The notes beneath the pieces were generated by a model. The model made no database searches. It was not told the DNA's origin and was given only the letters and a program-made list of their open reading frames with translations. A stretch of DNA of 13,445 nucleotides from Acidobacteriota bacterium (GTDB lineage Bacteria; Acidobacteriota; Terriglobia; Acidiferrales; UBA7541): the NCBI GenBank assembly GCA_003224075.1, contig QHYF01000096.1, forward strand, positions 1-13,445. Reading direction: 5' to 3'. The translations under genes and the position numbers were made by a program. Shown in pieces: positions 1 to 6,683 of the stretch; the stretch's first letter is position 1; each line of letters opens with the position of its first letter.

Positions 1-253
1 CATGGATGGGGAGGACGAAGCTGGCTACGGCGGCAACAATGTTTCCAAATTGACAAGGGAAACTGTTATTGAGATGAGTACAACGAGCGCGGGGAGGCTT
101 GTGTCGAGGCGAAGGGGAAACTAGTGTAGACAGTAGGGAATCTGCTGTAAGCAGTGGCGATGCAATTTGAAAAACCAGGAGAGCTACTGCAAGACAGCGG
201 TGAACCTGCCGTAAGGGCAGCGTGAGGAGGGGCAGGATCCTGCGCCGAGAGCT
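1..253. other. Leader region without a convincing gene
   Basis: No gene can be supported here. A frame open from base 2 (ATG) stops at TAG 122-124 and gives 40 unrecognised residues; it could be chance or the tail of a gene cut by the window edge. A TTGACA hexamer lies at 50-55, but the sequence 17 bases later (GATGAG, 73-78) is a poor -10, so a promoter here is only possible. Two small hairpins (142-154 and 206-220) and a strong GAGGAGG (224-230) precede the next gene. Confidence 0.4.
142..220 (+). other. Two similar small hairpins in the 5' leader of the first PilZ gene
   Basis: CTGCT-GTA-AGCAG (142-154) and CTGCC-GTAAG-GGCAG (206-220) each form a perfect 5-bp stem and share the string CTGCYGTAAG. 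The second ends four bases before GAGGAGG (224-230), so it could affect ribosome access. I could not match this to a known riboswitch; in particular it lacks the conserved core I would expect for a c-di-GMP-I (GEMM) aptamer. Confidence 0.35.
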
Positions 254-3200
254 ATGAGTCCGGAAACGCGAGGCGGGGCGCGGGCGTTTGTCCGCAGCCT
301 GAACATTCTTCTGAAGTTCGCGCGGCTGTACGAGTTCGGCCACGCGAAGACAACGCAGCAGTTCGAAACTGCGTGGAAAGAACTGCGCGGGGCGCTGGAT
401 GACAGCGGCGGCAGCGGTGTGCTGCTGGGCGCTTCGGGAACGCAGATCCTGCTGGATGGCGTGCCGCTGGGTTCGTCTGCGGGAGAAAGAAGCTTCGCGC
501 AGCTTTTGACTTCGTCGGGGATCGCCAGCATTCACTTTGGACCGGCACTCACGCAGCCGCAATTTGCGCGATTTGTGCGCGCGTTCCCGAGCGGAAACGC
601 GAAAGCTTCGGCGCTCGCCGAACAATTGAAAAGTGCGCTGGCGGGAGAGACCAGCATCAAGGTCAATGAGATTCGCTACGTGGCGGAAGATTCGTCGGTG
701 GCAGGCATCAAGGTTGCCGCGCAACTGACGGCAAAAATGCTCGGGGCGCAGGGCGACAAATTCCGAGACTTCTTCGAAGACCCGAACAAGATGCTGCAGA
801 TGATTCTCGCTGCGGAGAGTGCTCGCGGCGGCAGTGGTGGCGGCGGGATGGGTGGACCGGGCCACGGTCCCGGCGGCGCAGGTCCGGGCTTCGGGATCGG
901 CGGTGGTGGGGGCATGGCTGGCGCTGGCGGTACCGGTGGCGGGACTGGGACTGGGAGTGGTGGGGCTGGAGGATCTGGTTCGGGCGGGGTCGGCGGTCCC
1001 AGCCTATGGGAATCTGGTGGTACGTCCGGCGGTGGCGGGACGGGAGGCACCGGCAGCGGTGGAGGCGTTGGTGGTGGGACTGGATCGGGTAGCGGGGCTG
1101 GAACCGGCGGTGGAGGCGGGGGCTTTGGCGGCGGGACAGGAGCCGGTGGGGGGTCTGGCGGAGGCTTTGGCGGTGGGACAGGAGCCGGTGGCGGGTCTGG
1201 AACCGGCGGCGGAGGCGGCGCAGGTGGGAGTGGCGGCGTAGGTGAAGGTGTTGGCGGTGGAGGCGGGGCCGGGGGATTTGGCGGTGGCGGGGGTGCAGGT
1301 GGAGGAGGCGGAGTTGGGGGAAGCGGCAGTGGAGGGGGGCCTGGCGGGCCGGAGGGTGCCGCGCCCGGGAAATGGCTGACTGCTTCGGCCTTGCTTCGAG
1401 GCGCTACCGTCGGCGGAGTTCCCGGCATCCCTGGGCACGGCGGAGAGGTCGGCGGATTCCGGGTCGAGGAAGAAGAAGTCCGCTCCATGCTGGGCTTGTT
1501 CGCGCAGTTGGGGAAGTCCCGGAAGGATGCGGAAACGCGCATGGATGTGCCGACGTTCCAATCGCGGCTGAGCACCTTGCCGGTGCGGGCGCAATACACG
1601 CTGCATCAGGCCCTGGCGGGACTGGCGGCGCAAGCGCCCGATGCCAAACCCGACAAGCCGATGCTGCTCAAGCTGGCGGAACACGTAGCCATCCGTTTCG
1701 CGCTGGACAGCTACGAACGCGGCGAATTGCGGGTGAACGCGGTCAAGCAAATGCTCGATCGGATGAATACGGAGATCGAAGCGCTGCGCAAGATCCTCTC
1801 GACACAGGAAGAGATGATGGCGCAGGCCGGGCTCTCGGTGCAGTCGTACACAGAGCTGCTCGATCAGGAGTTTTGGGAGCAGGTGCCCGAAGAGAACAAG
1901 AAAGAGGTGCTGACGTCAGACGAGGCCTGGTGCGTTCCGCCGCGCAACGTGCGCGCTTTCCTGGAAGAAATGTTGCGGCGCGGGGAACTCAAGACCGTCA
2001 ACGAAATTCTGATGAAATATGCTTCGTGCGTGGGATTGGAAGCGCCGGAGGCGCGGCGAACCACGGCGATCGGGCTATCGGATCTGGGTGAATTGTATGG
2101 CAGCGGAGACGGCAGCGCGTTGATGGACGCGATCCGGCGGCTGGGCAACCAGTTGGCGATCGAGCGTGAACCAGAATTGCAGACGCTGGTGAGCGCCGCG
2201 TTTGTGCGCTTGAGCCAGGAAGCGGCGTCCAAGCGCTGCTATCCGGCGATGCAGCAAGCGCTGGCGTCACTGGAGAACGTGGAAACGCAGCGGCCCGGCT
2301 CGACGCAGAGCCTGCGGCCGCGCATCGGCGCCGAAGAGCGCTTGCCGGAATTCATCGAAGAAGCGATGCGCAGCGGGCACATCGCGGACGGCATGATGGA
2401 CATCCTGAGCCTGATGCCCAAGGCCACGATTCACTACGTGACGAACCGCTTCGGGCATTGCGGATTCCGCGAGGATTGCGACCTGCTCAGCTCGATTGTC
2501 CGGAACCTGGGAGAGGATGCCGTCCAGCGGCTGGTAGAAACATTGCAGACGGCTCCGGCGGGCGAAGCGGTCGAGGCCATCGGCTTGTTGAGCCAGCTTT
2601 CCCCGGAAAACGTGGAGAAGATTCTGCCGGCGCGGCTATCGCAGTGGCCACGTTCGGCGCATGATCGCACGATCCGGCAACTGTCCACAGCATCGGCAGA
2701 ACAGCGAGCGAAGTTGCTCGTCGCGCTCTACGATTCGCTCGATGTGCTGATACGGCCCTTGGCCATCGACGAAATGGGCATGAGCGGACAGCATGGCTGC
2801 ATTCTCAAACTGATCGAGCTGGTGCAAAACGACGAGACGCCGAGCTTCACGCGAGTGAAGGCGGTCGAGGCCCTGGGGCGGTTGCGCGCTTCGGCTTCCA
2901 GCGCGCTGCTCCAGCATATTCTTGACGCCCGGCAAGTCTGGCGCTGGGTGTACCCAAATGAATTGAGAATCGCGGCGGCGCAGGCACTGGTGCGTGTCGA
3001 TCCGGCCGTGGCGATGGAAAAGATGGCGGCCAGCGGAATCGACCGCAAAGAATTGACGCTCGAGCCCACGGATCCGGAGCCGAACGCTTCGGTGATCCGG
3101 CAGCGGCGCTACGCGCGCCTGAAACTTTCGCGGAACCTCATCGCCGTGACAACGAATTTGCGGGGAAACTTCAGACTCTCCGTAATGGAAATGAATCTGG

Positions 3201-3466
3201 GCGGGGGAATCGGCTCCGGGGAGCGCCACCTGGCTCCGGGGTCGCTGCTCACTCTGAAGTTTTCGTACGGTGTGCGGCACATCAAGGCGCAAGCAATCGT
3301 GCGCGGGGCACGTCCCCAGGCGATGGCCTTTGAATTCGTGGATATGGAGCTGGAAGAACGATACCGTCTGCGAAAATTATTGTTGGAGCTCGGAGGCCTG
3401 CCCATGGTCGCGCAAGTCACCAATCGGACCCGGCGCCGCGGGCGCGTGGCGATCTCAAGAAGCTAG
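254..3466 (+). CDS. Large HEAT-like/PilZ-domain protein with a glycine-rich linker (paralogue A)
   Basis: A protein of 1,070 residues with no signal peptide or membrane segment, so probably cytoplasmic. Residues 1-190 form a conserved module opening with RAFVRSLNILLKFARLY; it resembles the N-terminal module seen before HEAT or HD-GYP domains in other bacteria (from memory). Residues 191-367 are about two thirds glycine. Residues 400-540 are helical and include a probable coiled coil (NAVKQMLDRMNTEIEALRK, 495-513). Residues 560-930 look like HEAT-type helical repeats, and 947-1045 look like PilZ. The PilZ RxxxR motif is present (R951, R955), but the D/NxSxxG motif reads E979-M-N981-L-G-G984, so c-di-GMP binding is uncertain. 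ATG 254 is the only usual start after the in-frame TAA at 212; its best Shine-Dalgarno (224-230) is 23 bases away. The next gene is a paralogue. The role is unknown; signalling or a scaffold is inference. Confidence 0.85.
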   Translation: MSPETRGGARAFVRSLNILLKFARLYEFGHAKTTQQFETAWKELRGALDDSGGSGVLLGASGTQILLDGVPLGSSAGERSFAQLLTSSGIASIHFGPALTQPQFARFVRAFPSGNAKASALAEQLKSALAGETSIKVNEIRYVAEDSSVAGIKVAAQLTAKMLGAQGDKFRDFFEDPNKMLQMILAAESARGGSGGGGMGGPGHGPGGAGPGFGIGGGGGMAGAGGTGGGTGTGSGGAGGSGSGGVGGPSLWESGGTSGGGGTGGTGSGGGVGGGTGSGSGAGTGGGGGGFGGGTGAGGGSGGGFGGGTGAGGGSGTGGGGGAGGSGGVGEGVGGGGGAGGFGGGGGAGGGGGVGGSGSGGGPGGPEGAAPGKWLTASALLRGATVGGVPGIPGHGGEVGGFRVEEEEVRSMLGLFAQLGKSRKDAETRMDVPTFQSRLSTLPVRAQYTLHQALAGLAAQAPDAKPDKPMLLKLAEHVAIRFALDSYERGELRVNAVKQMLDRMNTEIEALRKILSTQEEMMAQAGLSVQSYTELLDQEFWEQVPEENKKEVLTSDEAWCVPPRNVRAFLEEMLRRGELKTVNEILMKYASCVGLEAPEARRTTAIGLSDLGELYGSGDGSALMDAIRRLGNQLAIEREPELQTLVSAAFVRLSQEAASKRCYPAMQQALASLENVETQRPGSTQSLRPRIGAEERLPEFIEEAMRSGHIADGMMDILSLMPKATIHYVTNRFGHCGFREDCDLLSSIVRNLGEDAVQRLVETLQTAPAGEAVEAIGLLSQLSPENVEKILPARLSQWPRSAHDRTIRQLSTASAEQRAKLLVALYDSLDVLIRPLAIDEMGMSGQHGCILKLIELVQNDETPSFTRVKAVEALGRLRASASSALLQHILDARQVWRWVYPNELRIAAAQALVRVDPAVAMEKMAASGIDRKELTLEPTDPEPNASVIRQRRYARLKLSRNLIAVTTNLRGNFRLSVMEMNLGGGIGSGERHLAPGSLLTLKFSYGVRHIKAQAIVRGARPQAMAFEFVDMELEERYRLRKLLLELGGLPMVAQVTNRTRRRGRVAISRS
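1121..1204 (+). repeat. 42-bp tandem duplication in the glycine-rich linker
   Basis: Two adjacent 42-bp units (1121-1162 and 1163-1204) match over their first 38 bases with two mismatches. They encode the 14-residue units GFGGGTGAGGGSGG and GFGGGTGAGGGSGT (residues 290-317). The length is a multiple of three, so gain or loss of a unit keeps the frame. This fits growth of the linker by replication slippage. Confidence 0.8.
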
Positions 3467-3575
3467 AGCTGACGACTGAATCTTCATCGCGGCGAGCCAC
3501 ATCCCATTCCCGCTTGTCCTCTTCCAGCGGTCACCCGTCCGTTCGGTCAGGCGAGCGGCCCGTCCCAATGGTGGC

Positions 3576-3605
3576 TTGACAGCTGGGACACATGGGCCGT
3601 GTGTA
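3576..3605 (+). promoter_or_regulatory. Candidate promoter of the second PilZ gene
   Basis: A perfect -35 TTGACA lies at 3576-3581. The best nearby -10 is TGTGTA at 3600-3605 (18-base spacer), which is weak. The TTG of this -35 box is also the furthest upstream possible start of the following frame, which argues against translation starting there. An alternative weak pair is TTGCGG 3609-3614 with TACCGT 3632-3637. Confidence 0.35.
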
Positions 3606-3640
3606 CCATTGCGGCGGACGGCGGCTGGCCCTACCGTACT

Positions 3641-3688
3641 AGAGAGGAAGTTTTATTCGGGATGTACTCAACACTTGATGAAACCTGA
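3641..3688 (+). promoter_or_regulatory. Displaced ribosome-binding site and overlapping minicistron
   Basis: A purine-rich site AGAGAGGAAG (3641-3650) is 11 bases before ATG 3662, which opens an eight-codon frame (M-Y-S-T-L-D-E-T) ending at TGA 3686-3688. This short frame overlaps the ATG of the large gene at 3678 in another frame. The site is 27 bases from that ATG, too far for ordinary use, so translation coupling through the short frame is possible. It is a layout seen in the sequence; function is inferred. Confidence 0.35.
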
Positions 3689-6512
3689 CCCAAAAACCAC
3701 GGCCGGACGCGCCTTCGTAAGAAGCCTGAACATCCTGCTGAAGTTTGCCCGCCTGTATGGCTACGAACACGCCCGCACCATCGAACAGCTGCAAACTGCA
3801 TGGCAGGAGCTGCGCACGGCCATGCCTCTCGGCACGGACACCGGATTATTACTGGGGGCCACGGGCTCGCAGCTTTTGCTGGACGGCGTGCCTCTGGAAG
3901 GTTCCCCCGCGGAGAAGCAATTTGCACAATTGCTCTCGGCGGCAGGCCTGGCCAGCGTACAGTTTTTCGCGTCCGTCACCGAAGAAGAGCTCGGGCGATT
4001 CGCGCGCGCGTTTCCCACCGGCAAATCCAAACCCTCCGAGCTTGCACAGCAATTAAAATCCGCTCTCACGGGAGCGCAGGGCATCCGCATCAATGAAATT
4101 TGCTTCGTGGCCACGGACGCGCGGCTCAAAGGCGCGAGCGCGGCTGCACAGCTTGCCGCGGCCTCTCTGGGCGGCGAGGGCGATGAGCTCAAGAATTGGC
4201 TGAACGATCCGCATAAGTTGCTCGAACTTCTGGCGGCGGCGCAGGGTTTGAAGGGCGGCGGAGTGATTGGCTCGGGACCGGGCAGCGGAAGCACAGGAAA
4301 CGGCGCAACGGATGACACAGCGACCGTCCTCGCCGCCACGGAGAGCAGCGGGACTGGTTCCGTCGCCGCTTCGGGCGGCGGTGCAGGAGCGGGTGGGACC
4401 GGGAGCGGAACCGGCGCGCCAGGCGGTTTCGGCGGGCCTATAGCCGGCGCCGGAATCGGAGGCGTTGGTAGTGTCGGCAGCGGTGGCGCAAGGTTCGCGC
4501 AGCCCACCGAGGATGAGATTTTTGGAATATTGGGCGCGCTGACGAGATTTGGCCGCATCGGGGCAGGGGAGGGTAGCGGCGCCGGAACGGGCGGGTTCAA
4601 GGAAGAAATGGCGCAGTTACCGGGCCCGGCTCAGGACCTGTTGAAGCAGGCGCTTGCGACCCTTGCGGCGCAGGCGCCGAATGTAAGGCCCGACGAATCC
4701 CTGCTGGTGCAACTGGCGGAATTCCTGGCCATCCGCTTTGCCCTGGAGCGTTTCGAAAGAGGCGAGGTCAAGGTCAACGCGGTGCGGCAGATGCTGGACC
4801 GCATGAACCAGGAGATCGAGAGTCTGCGAAAGATTCTCGGCGCACACGAAGACAAGATGAGCGAAGCCGGAATCCTGGTGCAATCGCACCGCGAGATTCT
4901 CGACCGGCAATTCTGGGCCGCGGTGCCGGAGAGCGCCAAGCGCGCGGTTCTGCTTTCGGATGAAGCGTGGTGCATCCCGCCGCGGAACGTGCAGTCTTAC
5001 GTCGGCCAACTGATCCACCAGCGCAACATCGCTGAAGCCGTCCGTGTGCTGCGCAACTACGCGGCCTGCGCCGAGAGCGACGATGTGGAGGCGCGAAAAA
5101 AGACCGCCGCGGGCCTTGCGGAACTGGCCGAACTTTATGCCGAAGCGGATCCCAAGCTGCTCGGCGAAGCGTTGCGGCATCTCGGCGTGCGCCTCAGCGT
5201 CGAGCAGGATGCGGACGCGCAGGGATTGGTGAGCGCGGCGTTTGTACGGCTGAGCCAGGCGGCGGCCACCAGCCGCTGCTTCCCGGCGATGGAGCAGGCG
5301 CTCGATCTCATCGGCGGCGTCGAGTCGCAGCGGCCGGGAATCGCGAACAGCTTGCGCGGAAAAATGGGAATTGAAGAACGCGTGCCGGAATTTGTCGAGG
5401 AAGCGTTGAAGGCGAGGCAAGTAGCCGCGGGGCTGACCAATGTTCTGAAACTGCTGCCGCAAACCACCATGGAGCATCTCGCGACGCGTTTCAATCGCTG
5501 CAGTTTGCGCGATGATTCGGAGCATGTGGCCAATCTGGCCGCCGACCTGGGCGAAGGAGCCGTTCAGTATCTTCGAAGCACTGTCCGCGGCGGGCCAATC
5601 GTCGAAGCCGGGGAAATGGCCGGGCTGCTCAGCAGGCTGGATCCGGAAGCGGTCATGGTATTTCTGCCGGGTCGAATGAAGGATTTTCCCCGCGCCGCGC
5701 AGGACCGCATGGTGCGGCAGATTTCTGCTAGTGGCGCTTCGAGAAGGTGCCACATCCTGCTGGAGATACTCGATCACACGGATCCGCTGATCATGCCGCT
5801 GGTGATCGATGAGATTGGGGTTGCTGCCGATCGCGAGGCCCTCGGCAAGCTGCTGACCATCGCTGACGGCGACTTGCCGGCTGGTGGCGGCCCCTACCTG
5901 CGCGTCAAAGCCATCGAGGCGCTGGGCCGGATTCATGCCTCGGAATCGGTCAGCACTCTGAAGCGCATCGTCGAGTCGAAGAAAGTGTTCGGCTGGCTCC
6001 ATCCCCAGGAGCTGCGCATCGCGGCACTGCAGGCGCTTGAACGGCTCGACCCCAATTGGGTTCACGATTGTCTGCCTAAATGCGGAATTGAGGACGAAGA
6101 CCTCGCTCTTGCTCCGCTCGAAATTCCAGTTACGTCGAGATTCGTGCGGCAGCGGCGGCACCTGCGAGTCCGCTTGCAGAAGCCGGTACGGGCTGTAAGC
6201 GTTAATTTAAAAGAGAACTGCCTTCTGGACATCAAGACGGCCAGCTTGACGGGTGGCGTTGCGACCATCAGCCGGCACCTGGCGCCCGGGACGCAGGTGC
6301 AATTGAAGCTGCAGATCGGCATGCGCAACCTGCAAGCCACCGCAATCATGCGCGACTACCGCGCCCAGGACATGGCTTTCGAGATCGTGGATATGAATCT
6401 TGACGAGCGGAGCAAGTTCCGCCGCCTTCTTGCCGGCAATCTCCCTTATGGCGCGGTCTCGGCCGACCGCGATGTCGCGGCCGTGCCCGCCGGTGTCGTC
6501 GTCTCCAAGTAA
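3678..6512 (+). CDS. Large HEAT-like/PilZ-domain protein with a glycine-rich linker (paralogue B)
   Basis: A protein of 944 residues and a clear paralogue of the gene at 254-3466. Over the 39 residues starting RAFVRSLNILLKFARLY, 28 are identical by eye, and the same order of parts follows. These are the N-terminal module (1-190), a shorter Gly/Ala/Ser/Thr linker (about 191-305), a coiled-coil stretch (NAVRQMLDRMNQEIESLRK, 367-385), HEAT-like helices (about 430-805) and a PilZ-like C-terminus (about 822-918). PilZ arginines R826 and R830 are present; the second motif reads T854-A-S856-L-T-G859, keeping Ser and Gly but not Asp/Asn. I chose ATG 3678 over the longer frame from 3576 because it matches the start of the paralogue and the longer frame begins inside a -35 box. 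There is no signal peptide or membrane segment. Function is unknown. Confidence 0.85.
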   Translation: MKPDPKTTAGRAFVRSLNILLKFARLYGYEHARTIEQLQTAWQELRTAMPLGTDTGLLLGATGSQLLLDGVPLEGSPAEKQFAQLLSAAGLASVQFFASVTEEELGRFARAFPTGKSKPSELAQQLKSALTGAQGIRINEICFVATDARLKGASAAAQLAAASLGGEGDELKNWLNDPHKLLELLAAAQGLKGGGVIGSGPGSGSTGNGATDDTATVLAATESSGTGSVAASGGGAGAGGTGSGTGAPGGFGGPIAGAGIGGVGSVGSGGARFAQPTEDEIFGILGALTRFGRIGAGEGSGAGTGGFKEEMAQLPGPAQDLLKQALATLAAQAPNVRPDESLLVQLAEFLAIRFALERFERGEVKVNAVRQMLDRMNQEIESLRKILGAHEDKMSEAGILVQSHREILDRQFWAAVPESAKRAVLLSDEAWCIPPRNVQSYVGQLIHQRNIAEAVRVLRNYAACAESDDVEARKKTAAGLAELAELYAEADPKLLGEALRHLGVRLSVEQDADAQGLVSAAFVRLSQAAATSRCFPAMEQALDLIGGVESQRPGIANSLRGKMGIEERVPEFVEEALKARQVAAGLTNVLKLLPQTTMEHLATRFNRCSLRDDSEHVANLAADLGEGAVQYLRSTVRGGPIVEAGEMAGLLSRLDPEAVMVFLPGRMKDFPRAAQDRMVRQISASGASRRCHILLEILDHTDPLIMPLVIDEIGVAADREALGKLLTIADGDLPAGGGPYLRVKAIEALGRIHASESVSTLKRIVESKKVFGWLHPQELRIAALQALERLDPNWVHDCLPKCGIEDEDLALAPLEIPVTSRFVRQRRHLRVRLQKPVRAVSVNLKENCLLDIKTASLTGGVATISRHLAPGTQVQLKLQIGMRNLQATAIMRDYRAQDMAFEIVDMNLDERSKFRRLLAGNLPYGAVSADRDVAAVPAGVVVSK

Positions 6513-6574
6513 TGTCCCATTCCCGCGGCCTGATCTAAGTTTTCCCTCTCGACTTGGCCCGCCCGTTGTGTTTC

Positions 6575-6604
6575 TTGGCGCGGGCGCATCCAACCGGATA
6601 GAAT
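6575..6604 (+). promoter_or_regulatory. Predicted secA promoter
   Basis: TTGGCG (6575-6580) and TAGAAT (6599-6604) are 18 bases apart; the -10 matches TATAAT at five of six bases. Transcription would begin near 6611, about 73 bases before the secA start. A GC-rich inverted pair (GCCCG near 6560 and CGGGC near 6582) overlaps the -35 region but has no T-run, so I do not call it a terminator. Confidence 0.5.
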
Positions 6605-6683
6605 AAGATGTTTGCACCGGCGCCGTTGCGACAGCTGGTGCAGGCCAGCACGCAAGTACTGTCAGGAAACGGCGAAACCCTAA

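Noticed and set aside
131..253. c-di-GMP riboswitch upstream of a PilZ gene
   Set aside because: An attractive idea given the gene, but the leader shows only two 5-bp stems and none of the conserved aptamer core I could recognise.
676..1599. Reverse proline-rich frame of 307 residues opposite the first PilZ gene
   Set aside because: It is the antisense of the glycine-rich linker; GGN codons read as proline on the other strand. The + frame has family structure and a paralogue.
3576..3677. N-terminal extension of 34 residues for the second PilZ gene
   Set aside because: Its TTG is part of a TTGACA -35 box, and the paralogue starts at the position equal to ATG 3678.
4617..6161. Reverse frame of 514 residues opposite the second PilZ gene
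   Set aside because: GC-rich DNA leaves long antisense frames open; it shows no recognisable motif, and the + frame is supported by homology to its neighbour.
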